From positions 55,657 to 119,656 of the forward strand of contig CAMAFX010000001.1 of assembly GCA_945833925.1 (NCBI GenBank): a stretch of 64,000 nt of DNA. Reading direction: 5' to 3'. Position numbers and translations under genes: made by a program. Every line of letters begins with the position of its first letter. The first letter of the stretch is position 1. This DNA is from an uncultured Prevotellaceae bacterium (GTDB lineage Bacteria; Bacteroidota; Bacteroidia; Bacteroidales; Bacteroidaceae). Below are positions 1 to 9,352 of this stretch, in pieces. The notes below the pieces were generated by a model, which saw nothing but the letters and a program-made list of their open reading frames with translations, had not been told where the DNA came from and made no database searches.

Positions 1-1122
1 TACTCCCAATTGCTCTTCTTCGATTTTCTTCTCCTTTTCGTTGTACGAGTACCTGACGTTCTCCCACTGCTCGCGTTTCACCACAACCTCGTCTCCGTTG
101 TCGGTAATGATCGTCAGTTCTATCTGTTTCTCGTCTATCTCGATGATGGTGCCCAACGTGCCGTTCACCCATCGTTTGTCCTGATCGTTCTTGATGAAGA
201 TGATTTGCGCTCCGACTTTCAACTCCAGTTCGAGTTGTGTCGGCATCATTGTCTCAGGAAAATCATCCTTGACAATTCCTTTGAAAATTATTGACTTTCC
301 GGGTAGTTTGTCAAGTTCGTTCTGGTTGATGTGGTCCACTACGTCGCGACGTGTGGCAAGGACAATGTTAAGTGAATTGTCATCCTTCCCTGATGCGTCG
401 TTTCCTCTAACTGTGTTGTCTTCTGGCAACGCGACTCGGGTGTTCAACAGAGTCAGTTCTGTCTGGCTCACCTGTCCGCTGCGAATGTGGTCGAGTGTCT
501 TTATGAATACAGGATCTTTCTGGCGGAACACCTTTGTCAGTTCTATGCTGACGAGTTCCATGTACTGGAACACTCTTGCCGAAAAGAAGTATGGGTTGGG
601 GTAGAAGCGTCGCAGGATGTCCCTCTCGTCAGCCTTCACGACAGGTTCAAGTTGGTACACGTCGCCGATAAGGAGCATCTGCTTCCCCCCGAAGGGAGTC
701 CTCCAGTTGTGCGTGTATGTTCGTAGAATGCGGTCTATGAAGTCGATGATGTCTGCCCTCACCATCGATATCTCGTCGATGATGATAAGGTCGAGTTCGC
801 GAAGCAGCTTGATGTGTGCCTTGCTGTATTTCAGGAACTCGCGTATCCTTTTTCCGGCGAATCTCTGATCGTCGGGCACGAGTGGATGGAACGGCAGTTT
901 GAAGAAACTGTGCATCGTCTGTCCGCCGGCGTTGATGGCGGCAATGCCGGTAGGTGCCAGTACGACATATTTCTTTTTTGTCTGACTGACGACATACCTC
1001 AGGAATGTGCTCTTACCCGTTCCTGCCTTGCCTGTAAGAAATACAGACTGATGTGTGTGCGTTATAAGGTTAAGCGCATTCTGGTATTCCTCGCTGCTTA
1101 GATCTATCTCCTTTTCGGTCAT
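1..1122 (-). CDS. PIF1-like DNA helicase, partial (C-terminus beyond left edge)
   Basis: This frame is open from an ATG at 1122 to base 1 (374 codons) with no stop, so the ORF track omits it. I translated it by hand from the reverse complement. The N-terminus has a Walker A motif (GKAGTGKST) at about residues 31-39, then APTGIAAINAGG (helicase motif Ia) and IIIDEISMV (Walker B/motif II), followed by GDVYQLEPV (motif III). This order is typical of the PIF1/RecD-like superfamily 1B helicases, which unwind DNA 5' to 3'. The start overlaps the PBP1A stop as ATGA, so the two are probably cotranslated at the end of the long minus-strand operon. The C-terminal motifs lie outside the window. Family call is firm; its exact cellular role is not shown. 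Confidence 0.9.
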   Translation of the reverse strand, partial: MTEKEIDLSSEEYQNALNLITHTHQSVFLTGKAGTGKSTFLRYVVSQTKKKYVVLAPTGIAAINAGGQTMHSFFKLPFHPLVPDDQRFAGKRIREFLKYSKAHIKLLRELDLIIIDEISMVRADIIDFIDRILRTYTHNWRTPFGGKQMLLIGDVYQLEPVVKADERDILRRFYPNPYFFSARVFQYMELVSIELTKVFRQKDPVFIKTLDHIRSGQVSQTELTLLNTRVALPEDNTVRGNDASGKDDNSLNIVLATRRDVVDHINQNELDKLPGKSIIFKGIVKDDFPETMMPTQLELELKVGAQIIFIKNDQDKRWVNGTLGTIIEIDEKQIELTIITDNGDEVVVKREQWENVRYSYNEKEKKIEEEQLGV

Positions 1123-3551
1123 TCTGCGCTCTCGTCGGTTACGGGTTGCGTGGGCTTGGTCTCTCCGCTGGTCTCGGCTTTTACCTCCTCAATGCCGTCG
1201 GTCGTCATCTCCATCTTTTCTTCACCGCCTTCCTCTTCTTCGCCAGAGTGACCGGTGTATTCAACCGGACTGCTGTAGTCGGTCATGTCGATGGTCTCCT
1301 TTGGCTTGGGGAACTTGACGCGGTATTTCTTGAAGTGTACGTCCTTCAGCACCTTGTTCATAAACTCACCGCATATAGGCAGGGCGGTTCTGTTGCCCTG
1401 TCCCAGTTCGCCGGTCCTGAAGTGTATGCTGCGGTACTCTCCTCCAACCCACGAGCCGAACACCAGTTTAGGTGTGACGCCGATAAACCATGCGTCGCTG
1501 TGGTTGTTGCTCGTACCAGTTTTGCCTCCCCACTCGGTTGTGTTGTAAACCTCCGAGGTGTACGACCTGATTCTCGAACTTGTACCGCTCATGCCGGCAC
1601 GCAGCATCTGCTGCATGAGATAGGCGGTGCGATAGGGGATGGCTTGCTCCTCCTTGAGTGTTGCCTCGTAGATTACCTTGCCGTGCCTGTCCTCGATTCG
1701 TGTAACCATGATAGGCATGTTGTACTTTCCGTCGTTGATGGGCGTACAGTAGGCATTTGTGAGTTCGAGCAGGTTGACATCGCTCGAGCCGAGTGTGAGC
1801 GAAGGTATCACGTCAAGTTTGCTTTCTATACCCATCGCCTTGGCGGTCTTGGCAATCTTGTCTACGCCGAGTTCAAAGCCAAGTCCTACGGCTATACTGT
1901 TGATACTCATTGCAAAGGCGGTCTTCAGGGTGACGCTTGTGTTGGTGAAGAATCCGTTGGCATTGTGTGGAGCCCATATCTTTACCTCACCTTTGACAGT
2001 GTCAGGGTATGCCTTGTATGAGTCCATCCTTCTGGTGTTTGGAGTCATACCCTGGTTCATTGCCTCCGAATAGACGAAGAGTTTGAATGTACTGCCTGGC
2101 TGGCGCATGGCTGTCACCTTGTCGTATTGCCATGAGTTGAAGTCGAGGTCGCCCACCCATGCCTTGACGTGGCGTGTGTCGGGTTCGATGGCTATCATAC
2201 CGCAGTGCATAAAGGAAACCATGTATCTGATGCTGTCCATCACACTCATCATCTCCTCCTTCTCGCCATTGAAGGTGAAGAGTTTGACAAGGTGCTTGTC
2301 GTTGCGCAGATGATTGAAGATGCTGTCCTGGTTGCCGTCGAACTTCTTGTCGAAGTACTTGTAGTAGCCAGTCTTTTTTGCAAGGTCTTCCAGGAAGTTT
2401 GGTATCTCGTGGTGATGCTCGTCGCGCCATGGGTTCATGCCACTCCAGTGACTGTTGAACTTGTCCTGGATGATGGACATCTGGTGGTGAGCAGCATCCT
2501 CGGCATAAGCCTGCATGCGGCTGTCAAGTGTGGTGTATATCTTCAGACCGTCGGCATAGAGGTCAAGGTGGTTCTCCTTGTTGTATCCGGGAATGAGTTC
2601 CTCGTCGCAAAGACGGTTGATGTATTCCGTGAGTGCGCGGCGGAAGTAAGGTGCCGTACCGTCGTTGCTGCTCTCGTGGCGCAGTTCGACAACCTCTGTC
2701 GGCACGTTTGTCAGACTGTCGAACTGTGCCTTGCTGGCAGCCTTGCCGTCGATGAGGATGTGTCCCTTGCTGTACACCTGGCCGAGCACGACGTTGCGTC
2801 TTGCAAGACTGTTCTTGGGATTTGTGCGTGGGTTGTATGTGCTGGTTGCCTTGAGCAGTCCCACCAGTGTGGCTGCCTGCTCGTAGTTGAGGCGGTCGGG
2901 TGTGGTTCCGAAGTAAGTTCGTGCTGCAGTCTTGATGCCGAAGGAGTTGCATCCGAAGTCAACGGTGTTGAGGTACATCGTCACAATCTCCTCCTTGGTA
3001 AGCGAAATCTCCAGTTTGGTGGCGATAATCCATTCCTTCATCTTCTTGATGAGGATGTTGCCTCCAATAAGTCCGGTTTCCGACTTCTTGGTGCGGACAA
3101 AGAGGTTCTTGGCAAGCTGTTGTGTTATGGTGCTGGCGCCTCGGCTTCTTCCCGTTGCAATGTCCTTGGCAGCGGCAAAGAGTCCTTCGATGTCCACTCC
3201 CCAGTGCTTGTAGAAGCGTTCGTCCTCGGTGTCGATGAGCGTTCTGATGAGAATAGGCGATATCTCTTCGTAATCTACCGCCGAACGATTCTCGCTGAAG
3301 TAACGTCCAAGCAGCACGCTGTCGGCGCTGTATATCTCGCTGGCTTCGCTGTTGAAGTTCTCAGGATTCTGTATGTCGGTGAAACCTGGCGACGGACCGA
3401 AGAGGTTGAATAGGTTGATGTCGATTGACCCCAAGAAAAGAAAAAACATCACAAAGAGGGTGAGTGCCCACATAGCAAGAACCTTGTACCATCTACCCGT
3501 GTACAGGTACTTGATTTCTCTCTTTATTTTTTGCCAGAATTCTTTCATCAC
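1119..3551 (-). CDS. mrcA: Class A penicillin-binding protein 1A (bifunctional)
   Basis: This is an 810-residue bifunctional peptidoglycan synthase that polymerises lipid II and crosslinks the stem peptides at the inner membrane. One N-terminal membrane segment (about residues 22-45, WALTLFVMFFLFLGSI) is followed by the GT51 glycosyltransferase domain with EDERFYKHWGVD and STITQQLAKNLF. The transpeptidase domain carries the active-site serine in RQPGSTFKLF (SxxK) and the KTGT box in GGKTGTSNN. The C-terminal tail is acidic and low in complexity (GEEEEGGEEK). It lies 19 nt downstream of miaA and overlaps the PIF1 helicase start by 4 nt. The full set of catalytic motifs supports an active enzyme. 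Confidence 0.96.
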   Translation of the reverse strand: MMKEFWQKIKREIKYLYTGRWYKVLAMWALTLFVMFFLFLGSIDINLFNLFGPSPGFTDIQNPENFNSEASEIYSADSVLLGRYFSENRSAVDYEEISPILIRTLIDTEDERFYKHWGVDIEGLFAAAKDIATGRSRGASTITQQLAKNLFVRTKKSETGLIGGNILIKKMKEWIIATKLEISLTKEEIVTMYLNTVDFGCNSFGIKTAARTYFGTTPDRLNYEQAATLVGLLKATSTYNPRTNPKNSLARRNVVLGQVYSKGHILIDGKAASKAQFDSLTNVPTEVVELRHESSNDGTAPYFRRALTEYINRLCDEELIPGYNKENHLDLYADGLKIYTTLDSRMQAYAEDAAHHQMSIIQDKFNSHWSGMNPWRDEHHHEIPNFLEDLAKKTGYYKYFDKKFDGNQDSIFNHLRNDKHLVKLFTFNGEKEEMMSVMDSIRYMVSFMHCGMIAIEPDTRHVKAWVGDLDFNSWQYDKVTAMRQPGSTFKLFVYSEAMNQGMTPNTRRMDSYKAYPDTVKGEVKIWAPHNANGFFTNTSVTLKTAFAMSINSIAVGLGFELGVDKIAKTAKAMGIESKLDVIPSLTLGSSDVNLLELTNAYCTPINDGKYNMPIMVTRIEDRHGKVIYEATLKEEQAIPYRTAYLMQQMLRAGMSGTSSRIRSYTSEVYNTTEWGGKTGTSNNHSDAWFIGVTPKLVFGSWVGGEYRSIHFRTGELGQGNRTALPICGEFMNKVLKDVHFKKYRVKFPKPKETIDMTDYSSPVEYTGHSGEEEEGGEEKMEMTTDGIEEVKAETSGETKPTQPVTDESAE

Positions 3552-3570
3552 AATATTCAGTATTTAGAAT

Positions 3571-4521
3571 CTATACTTCTAATTTTTGTTGTATGGCGTT
3601 TTTTATTGTGTCAATGTCAGAAGGGTGAAACCAGAGGATGTCGCCGTCCTTGGCATACCACGTCATCTGCTTCTTGGCGTACGCGCGCGTGTTCTTTTTT
3701 ATTCTTTCTACGGCTTCGTTAAGGGTCGTAAGATGTCCTTTTATTCTCAGTTCTCTCTTTTCCTTGTCGCTAAGGTCCTTGTTGTCCAGGTATTCGTAGA
3801 GTTCCTTGTAACCAACGGTGTTGAGCGCGTTGAGATGTCGGTTGGCAAGGTTTCTCTCTGCCTCGGCAAGCAGTCCGTCGCGCATCATCTGGTCTACTCG
3901 CCGGTTTATCCTGTCGAACAGTTCCTCGCGTGGTCTTTGCAGTCCTATCTTGATGATGTTGAACGGACGTTGCTTGATGCTTCTTACCCGGAACGACGTG
4001 TAGGTCTTGCCAGTCATGTGGCATATCTCAAGCGCGTGGACTATGCGTCGTGTGTTGTGCTTGTCCACGATGTCGTAGTATTCCGGGTCAAGAACCTGCA
4101 GTTCCGCGAGCAGGCTTTCGAGTCCCTCACTGGCAAGTCTCTGCTTCAGTCCGGTTCTTGTCTCGTCGTCGACCGTCGGTATGTCGTCGATGCCGTTGCA
4201 TACAGCGTCTATATACATCATGCTGCCGCCCGACAGCACCACGTTGTCGTGCTCCTTGAAGAGTTCCTCCAGTAGGGCTATGGCATCTGCCTCGTATTGT
4301 GCGGCGCTGTAGTAGTCGTCCAGTTGCAGCGTCCCGACGAAGTAGTGCCTCACCCTCTTCAGCTCCTCCGCTGTTGGTGCGGCGGTGCCCACCTCAATGC
4401 CTCGGAACAGTTGCCGGCTGTCGCAGTTCAGTATGGGGCATCCCAGCATTTCCGCTATCTGCAGGCTCAGTTCTGTCTTGCCAATGCCTGTAGGACCTAA
4501 GATGACAAGAAGGTTCTTCAT
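3571..4521 (-). CDS. miaA: tRNA dimethylallyltransferase
   Basis: MiaA adds a dimethylallyl group to A37 of tRNAs that read UNN codons. The protein has 316 residues, the normal family length. The N-terminal P-loop [11 protein letters not shown] and the substrate motif NCDSRQLF, followed by EVGTAAPT, are standard MiaA landmarks; [12 protein letters not shown] corresponds to the usual GGTGLY segment. Its start overlaps the stop of the upstream PRiA4b-ORF3-like gene by 4 nt (ATGA), and PBP1A follows closely, so it sits inside the long minus-strand operon. Confidence 0.97.
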   Translation of the reverse strand: MKNLLVILGPTGIGKTELSLQIAEMLGCPILNCDSRQLFRGIEVGTAAPTAEELKRVRHYFVGTLQLDDYYSAAQYEADAIALLEELFKEHDNVVLSGGSMMYIDAVCNGIDDIPTVDDETRTGLKQRLASEGLESLLAELQVLDPEYYDIVDKHNTRRIVHALEICHMTGKTYTSFRVRSIKQRPFNIIKIGLQRPREELFDRINRRVDQMMRDGLLAEAERNLANRHLNALNTVGYKELYEYLDNKDLSDKEKRELRIKGHLTTLNEAVERIKKNTRAYAKKQMTWYAKDGDILWFHPSDIDTIKNAIQQKLEV

Positions 4522-5057
4522 TCTGCTACGATGTCGAATCCCTCCTCGTCAAACTCGTCTGCCTCAAATCCTTCGTCACCGTAGAAGTCCTCTTCGATGT
4601 CCGGGTCTGCGGTTGTATGGGTCTGTGGTGTGGCGGGTACGTCCTCCTCGGTGATGGTCTGTACAGGTGGCTGTCCGCAGTGTCTTTTCACGCATGGCTC
4701 AGTCTGACGGCTGCCGAAGATGGTCTCGGTCAACTCTATGATAAATATTCGTCGGCTTTCAGGGTCAAAGCGGTATGCCAGTCGCTGTCCCTCGTCCTCA
4801 AGGAAGTCGCCGAGGCAGCACTCGTGCATGAGGTTGAGGTCTTCGTCGGACGATGTTGCCTCTTCGTTGAGCAGGATCTTCTGTTCAGGATGCCAGTCCT
4901 CGTCGCAGATGTAGAATCTGTGGTTGTCTCCTTCTGTGTATCTGCATGCTTTGATGATTGCTTTGTGCAGGTCGAGGAATGTAGCGTTCGAGTCTATCAG
5001 CAGTTCAAATGCAAAGTCCTCTATTTCTTCGGAGGCGATAGTGAATTTCAGTGTCAT
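4518..5057 (-). CDS. PRiA4b ORF-3 family-like protein
   Basis: A 179-residue protein of unknown biochemical role. The N-terminal 115 residues resemble the plasmid pRiA4b ORF-3 fold (sometimes labelled IS1096 passenger TnpR-like): [29 protein letters not shown] and, later, [18 protein letters not shown]. The family is widespread on chromosomes and the transposon name is historical; no transposon features are present here. The C-terminal 50 residues are strongly acidic ([20 protein letters not shown]) and probably disordered. It sits between lpxA and miaA and overlaps miaA by 4 nt. Family assignment is by recognition only. Confidence 0.75.
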   Translation of the reverse strand: MTLKFTIASEEIEDFAFELLIDSNATFLDLHKAIIKACRYTEGDNHRFYICDEDWHPEQKILLNEEATSSDEDLNLMHECCLGDFLEDEGQRLAYRFDPESRRIFIIELTETIFGSRQTEPCVKRHCGQPPVQTITEEDVPATPQTHTTADPDIEEDFYGDEGFEADEFDEEGFDIVAE

Positions 5058-5090
5058 CAGTGTGTGATGTTAGAATGATAGTTTGCTTTC

Positions 5091-5864
5091 TTATCTGATG
5101 AAACCACGCTGTCCGGTCCAGTCGATGAAGTCGAGTATGTACTGTATCTCCTTGCTCATGGGAATCTCGTTCTTCACGCGTTCCAGTTTGTCGTTGAGTT
5201 TGCCCTGGCCCATGATGATCTGGTATGTCTCGTGGATGCGGTTGATTAGTTCGCGCTCGAAACCACGGCGCTTCAGACCCACCAGGTTGAGTCCGCAGAA
5301 AGCAGCGGGGTCGCGTGCCACCATGCTGTAGGGCAGGATGCTCTGGCTGAAGCGTGTACCGCCTCCAACCATCGTGAAACTTCCCACTCGGCAGAACTGG
5401 TGCATCAGCACGCCTGCACTGAGAATGGCGAAGTCGTCGATGAGGGTCTCGCCGGCAAGTTTGGTGCTGTTGCCGATGATGCATCCGTTGCCCACGACAG
5501 AGTCGTGTGCCACGTGTACACCCTCCATCAGCAGGTTGTTGCTGCCCACGATGGTTGTTCCCTTGGATGCTGTACCTCTGTTGATGGTCACGTTCTCGCG
5601 AATCTTGTTGTTGTCGCCGATGACGGCAGTGCTCTCCTCACCCACGAACTTGAGATCCTGCGGTATGGCGCTGATGACAGCACCCGGGAAGAAGATGTTG
5701 CCGTTGCCGATGCGTGCACCATAGAGTAAGGTGACACTGTTCATGAGGGTGTTGTTGTCTCCAATCTCCACGTTGCGGTCGATGTAGCAGAATGGACCGA
5801 TCTCGCAGTTTTCGCCAATCTTGGCTTCTGGATGAATGTATGCTAAAGGACTAATCTTGCTCAT
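5091..5864 (-). CDS. lpxA: UDP-N-acetylglucosamine acyltransferase LpxA
   Basis: LpxA catalyses the first step of lipid A synthesis, transferring an acyl chain from ACP to UDP-GlcNAc in the cytoplasm. The 257-residue protein shows hexapeptide repeats of the left-handed beta helix (HPEAKIGENCEIGPF, VEIGDNNTLM). MEGVHVAHDSVVGN holds the expected catalytic histidine. The helical C-terminal domain ends WTGQRGFIR. It follows lpxC-fabZ by 5 nt, so the genes are cotranscribed. Confidence 0.97.
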   Translation of the reverse strand: MSKISPLAYIHPEAKIGENCEIGPFCYIDRNVEIGDNNTLMNSVTLLYGARIGNGNIFFPGAVISAIPQDLKFVGEESTAVIGDNNKIRENVTINRGTASKGTTIVGSNNLLMEGVHVAHDSVVGNGCIIGNSTKLAGETLIDDFAILSAGVLMHQFCRVGSFTMVGGGTRFSQSILPYSMVARDPAAFCGLNLVGLKRRGFERELINRIHETYQIIMGQGKLNDKLERVKNEIPMSKEIQYILDFIDWTGQRGFIR

Positions 5865-5869
5865 ATCTT

Positions 5870-7258
5870 TTATTTGTTCTTGTTTATTTGTGCTGTAAAT
5901 GTTGCTTCGGTGACACAGGTGTCGCCAACGAACGCGTAGCCTCGCATGGTTGCTATGTTGTGGCGGATAGGGGTTACAAACTCAACCTTGAAGATGAGCG
6001 TGTCGCCTGGCACCACCTTCTGGCGGAACTTCACCTCGTCAATCTTCAGGAAGTAGGTGCTCCACTTCTCAGGCTCCTCCACTCCCTGCAAGACAAGCAG
6101 ACCGCCACACTGTGCCATCGCCTCAACCTGCAGTACGCCAGGCATTACCGGCTCTGTGGGGAAGTGTCCCTGGAAGTATGGTTCGTTGGCTGTGATGTTC
6201 TTTATGCCGACGATGTACTTCTTGCCAATCTCTATGACCTTGTCGACCAGCTGCATGGGGTAGCGGTGGGGCAGAAGCGAACGTATCTGAATGTTGTCCA
6301 TCAGAGGTTCCTTGTTGGGGTCGTACTTCGGAGCCTGCACCTCGTGCTTCTTTATCTCCTTGCGCATAAGTCGCGCAAACTTGTTGTTGATGGTGTGGCC
6401 CGGGCGTGTTGCGATGATTCTACCCATGATAGGTCGGCCGATGAGTGCCATGTCGCCGATGATGTCGAGCAGCTTGTGGCGTGCAGGCTCGTTCTCCCAC
6501 ACCAGCGGCTTGTGCTGCAGGTAACCCAGTTCGTGGGCGTCGTGGTGCTCGGCACCTGTCAGTTCGCACAGTTTGTCGAGTTTCTCCTGTGTGGTCTCGT
6601 TCTCGTAGATGACGATGGCATTGTCGAGGTCGCCTCCCTTGATGAGGCCAGCCATGAGGAGCAGTTCAATCTCGCGTACGAAGACGAAGGTGCGCGCCTT
6701 GCTTATCTCGTTGTCAAAATGAGCCATGTCGTCGAGAGTGGCAAACTGTGTGTTCAGCACCTTCGACTGGAAAGCAATCATCGTTGTGATGCTGAATTCC
6801 TCGTCGGGAAGGATGGTGATGCACGAACCCGTCTCCTCGTCCTTTATTTCTATCTTCTTGGTTATGCGATAGAAGTCCTTGTCCTTGCTCTGCTCCTTTA
6901 TGCCTACGCGGTGTATCTCGTTGACATATAGCTCGGCGCTGCCGTCGAGGATGGGCATCTCTGGACCATCAACCTGTATGAGTACATTGTCAATGCCGTG
7001 GGCATAGAGTGCAGCCATAGCATGTTCTACGGTGCTGCATCGAGCCTCTCCCTTTGCAAGTACGGTGCCTCGTGTTGTTTCTACGACGTTCTCCGCCACG
7101 GCGTCGAATGTCGGCTGACCAGGCAAGTCAACACGCTGAATCTTGTATCCGTAGTCCTCTGGTGCAGGGTTGAAGGTTACTGTGAGATTCAGTCCTGTGT
7201 GTAGTCCTTTGCCTGAAAGGGAGAATGCCTCTCCCAGGGTACACTGTTTGTATGTCAT
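5870..7258 (-). CDS. lpxC/fabZ: Fusion: UDP-3-O-acyl-GlcNAc deacetylase (LpxC) + 3-hydroxyacyl-ACP dehydratase (FabZ)
   Basis: A 462-residue bifunctional protein. The N-terminal part, about residues 1-305, is the zinc deacetylase LpxC, the committed step of lipid A synthesis: CSTVEHAMAAL, HKLLDIIGDMALIG and PGHTINN supply the expected zinc and catalytic histidines and aspartate. The C-terminal part, about 318-462, is the hotdog-fold dehydratase FabZ, with LLPHRYPMQLVD and GHFPTEPVMPGVL. The fusion is typical of Bacteroidota and couples the two users of 3-hydroxyacyl-ACP. It lies between lpxD (5 nt) and lpxA (5 nt). Confidence 0.98.
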   Translation of the reverse strand: MTYKQCTLGEAFSLSGKGLHTGLNLTVTFNPAPEDYGYKIQRVDLPGQPTFDAVAENVVETTRGTVLAKGEARCSTVEHAMAALYAHGIDNVLIQVDGPEMPILDGSAELYVNEIHRVGIKEQSKDKDFYRITKKIEIKDEETGSCITILPDEEFSITTMIAFQSKVLNTQFATLDDMAHFDNEISKARTFVFVREIELLLMAGLIKGGDLDNAIVIYENETTQEKLDKLCELTGAEHHDAHELGYLQHKPLVWENEPARHKLLDIIGDMALIGRPIMGRIIATRPGHTINNKFARLMRKEIKKHEVQAPKYDPNKEPLMDNIQIRSLLPHRYPMQLVDKVIEIGKKYIVGIKNITANEPYFQGHFPTEPVMPGVLQVEAMAQCGGLLVLQGVEEPEKWSTYFLKIDEVKFRQKVVPGDTLIFKVEFVTPIRHNIATMRGYAFVGDTCVTEATFTAQINKNK

Positions 7259-7263
7259 ACTAC

Positions 7264-8310
7264 TTATTTGTTATTGATTTGTTTCTTGAGTTCCTCTACC
7301 TCTTTCTTTAACTGCTGAACGGTAGTGTTGAGTTCGGGAAGGTTCTTGAACACAACGCTCGAACGCCAGAAGTTCTTTCCGTCGATGGCAGGCGAACCCT
7401 GAATGGCTGTGCCTTCCTTCTTAATATTATTAGGTATGCCGCTCTGCGCACCAGCCATGGTGCGGTTTGCTATGGTGGCGTGCCCGGCAATGCCCACCTG
7501 TCCGCCAAACATGCACCACTCGCCAATCTTGGTGCTGCCGGCAATGCCCACCTGAGCCGACATCACGGTGTGACTGCCGATGACGTCGTTGTGTGCTATC
7601 TGGACCAGGTTGTCAAGCTTGACCCCACTGTGTACGATGGTCTCGCCCATCACTGCACGGTCCACGCATGTGTTGGCGCCTATCTCCACGTCGTCCTCGA
7701 TAATGGCGATGCCTATCTGTGGAATCTTGTCGTATCCGTTCTCGGAAGGTGTGAATCCGAAGCCGTCGGCACCGATGACGCATCCCGAGTGCAGAATGCA
7801 ACGCGAGCCGACCTTACAGTCGTGGTAGATGGTTACGTTGGGGTAGAGGATGGTGTTGTCGCCAACCTTGGCATTCTCGCATACCACTGCGTGCGACATT
7901 ATCTGGCATCCCCTGCCTACCTTTGCCTTAGCCTCGACAACGGCAAACGGTGCTATGTAGCATCCCTCGCCAACCTCGGCTGTGGGGTCGATGAATGCCA
8001 GTTCGCTGATGCCCTGCTTCTTTGGCTTCATGCTGTCGTAGATGGCAAGCAGTTTTCCTACTGCCTCGCGAGCATCGGCAACCTTGATGAGGGTTGCCTT
8101 GATTTCGCTCTTTGGCTCGAAACTGTTGTTTACCAGCACAACGCTACTTTCTGTCTCGTAGATGTAGTGCTCGTACTTCTCGTTTGCCAGGAAACTGATG
8201 CAACCGGGTCTTCCTTCTTCAATCTTTGCGAAATTGTTTACTTTAGCCTCGGGATTGCCCACGATGGTTCCCTCGATGAGGCCTGCTATCATTTGTGCTG
8301 TAAATTCCAT
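7264..8310 (-). CDS. lpxD: UDP-3-O-(3-hydroxyacyl)glucosamine N-acyltransferase LpxD
   Basis: LpxD adds the N-linked acyl chain to the lipid A precursor. The 348-residue protein has an N-terminal uridine-binding domain (residues 1-100), a long hexapeptide-repeat beta helix ([20 protein letters not shown]) and a C-terminal helical coiled coil ([14 protein letters not shown]). [14 protein letters not shown] contains the catalytic histidine. It starts 3 nt after pyrF ends, so it belongs to the same transcript. Confidence 0.97.
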   Translation of the reverse strand: MEFTAQMIAGLIEGTIVGNPEAKVNNFAKIEEGRPGCISFLANEKYEHYIYETESSVVLVNNSFEPKSEIKATLIKVADAREAVGKLLAIYDSMKPKKQGISELAFIDPTAEVGEGCYIAPFAVVEAKAKVGRGCQIMSHAVVCENAKVGDNTILYPNVTIYHDCKVGSRCILHSGCVIGADGFGFTPSENGYDKIPQIGIAIIEDDVEIGANTCVDRAVMGETIVHSGVKLDNLVQIAHNDVIGSHTVMSAQVGIAGSTKIGEWCMFGGQVGIAGHATIANRTMAGAQSGIPNNIKKEGTAIQGSPAIDGKNFWRSSVVFKNLPELNTTVQQLKKEVEELKKQINNK

Positions 8311-8313
8311 ATC

Positions 8314-9159
8314 TTAAATTTTATTCAGTTCTACTGCCATCTGCTCCTGGAGTTCCTTGGCCTTCTCGCCTGCAACCTCGGCAAAGCGTTCTGTGTTGTC
8401 GGCAAAGATGATACCGCGGCTCGAGTTGACAAGCAGACCACATTCCTTAATCATTCCATACTTGCACACCTCCTCGATGCTTCCGCCCTGTGCTCCGACA
8501 CCGGGAACGAGCAGGAAGTGGTCGGGGGCAACGGCACGGATGTCCTTGAACATCTCGCCGCGTGTGGCACCAACCACATACATCAGGTTGTCGTGTGTAC
8601 CCCATTCCTGACTCTTCTTGATAACCTTCTCGAAGAGGCGCTCGCCGTCCTTGTCCTCGGTCTGCTGGAAGTCGAACGAACCCTTGTTCGATGTCAGTGC
8701 AAGAAGAATCACCCATGGATTGTTCTCTTCTGTGGTGTTTTCGTCCTCGTACTGCAGGAATGGTGTCACACTGTCCTCGCCCATGTAGGGGGCAACGGTA
8801 AGTGCGTCAACCTTGTACTCTCCGAAGAATGTCTTGGCATACATCTTAGAGGTGTTGCCGATGTCGCCGCGCTTGGCATCGGCAATGATGAACTGGTCGG
8901 GGTAGTTCTCCTGCAGATATTTTACTGTCTTCTCGAACGAGATGAGTCCCTTCACGCCGTAAGCCTCGTAGAAGGCGAGGTTGGGCTTGTAAGCTACGCA
9001 GTAAGGTGCGGTAGCATCAATGATTGCCTTGTTGAAGGCGAAGATGGGATCTTCCTCCTTCAGCAGGTGTTCGGGTACTTTCTTCAGGTCAACGTCGAGA
9101 CCAACACAGAGAAACGACTTCTTTGAGAAGATATTCTTAACCAATTCTGTTCTTTTCAT
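8314..9159 (-). CDS. pyrF: Orotidine 5'-phosphate decarboxylase (long type)
   Basis: PyrF decarboxylates OMP to UMP, the last step of de novo pyrimidine synthesis. The 281-residue protein matches the longer PyrF subgroup rather than the roughly 230-residue E. coli type. It has [14 protein letters not shown] at the N-terminus, the catalytic motif [15 protein letters not shown] in the middle, and [10 protein letters not shown] near the C-terminus. It is separated from prfA by 190 bp of repeat DNA but shares its direction. Confidence 0.96.
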   Translation of the reverse strand: MKRTELVKNIFSKKSFLCVGLDVDLKKVPEHLLKEEDPIFAFNKAIIDATAPYCVAYKPNLAFYEAYGVKGLISFEKTVKYLQENYPDQFIIADAKRGDIGNTSKMYAKTFFGEYKVDALTVAPYMGEDSVTPFLQYEDENTTEENNPWVILLALTSNKGSFDFQQTEDKDGERLFEKVIKKSQEWGTHDNLMYVVGATRGEMFKDIRAVAPDHFLLVPGVGAQGGSIEEVCKYGMIKECGLLVNSSRGIIFADNTERFAEVAGEKAKELQEQMAVELNKI

Positions 9160-9162
9160 AAT

Positions 9163-9352
9163 AAAGCCCTACCCCCGCCTTCCCCCAAAGGGGAGGAGCT
9201 GCATTGCTTTGTGGGAGTTATGTGCAGCTATGTTTTGTTAATTATCTGTTTTTTATATTCTTTGGTATTCTTGTATTCTTTGGACTTCCGCCACCCCCTC
9301 TCTCCGATGCTATGCAACTCCTCCCCTTTGGGGGAGGCGGGGTGGGGCTTTA
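9163..9352. repeat. Inverted pair of GC-rich palindromic repeats between prfA and pyrF
   Basis: Two copies of a roughly 45-bp repeat face each other. The left copy (about 9163-9208) contains CCCCCAAAGGGGAGGAG followed by CTGCAT; the right copy (about 9306-9352) is its near-exact inverse, with ATGCAACTCCTCCCC then TTTGGGGGAGGCGGGG. The roughly 95 bp between them is AT-rich. The right copy runs into the prfA stop codon (TAA at 9352-9350). The pair resembles a small non-autonomous element or a BIME-like unit. A read-through transcript could fold into a long hairpin between prfA and pyrF. Confidence 0.85.

Noticed and set aside
2169-3413. 414-residue plus-strand ORF opposite PBP1A
   Set aside because: It is antisense to a well-conserved gene and its translation is Val/Leu/Cys-rich shadow sequence with no domain.
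4518-5057. Transposon passenger gene
   Set aside because: The family is sometimes named after IS1096, but there are no inverted repeats or transposase and it is embedded in a housekeeping operon.
7480-9126. 548-residue plus-strand ORF opposite lpxD and pyrF
   Set aside because: It spans two conserved genes on the other strand; codon-mirror shadow.
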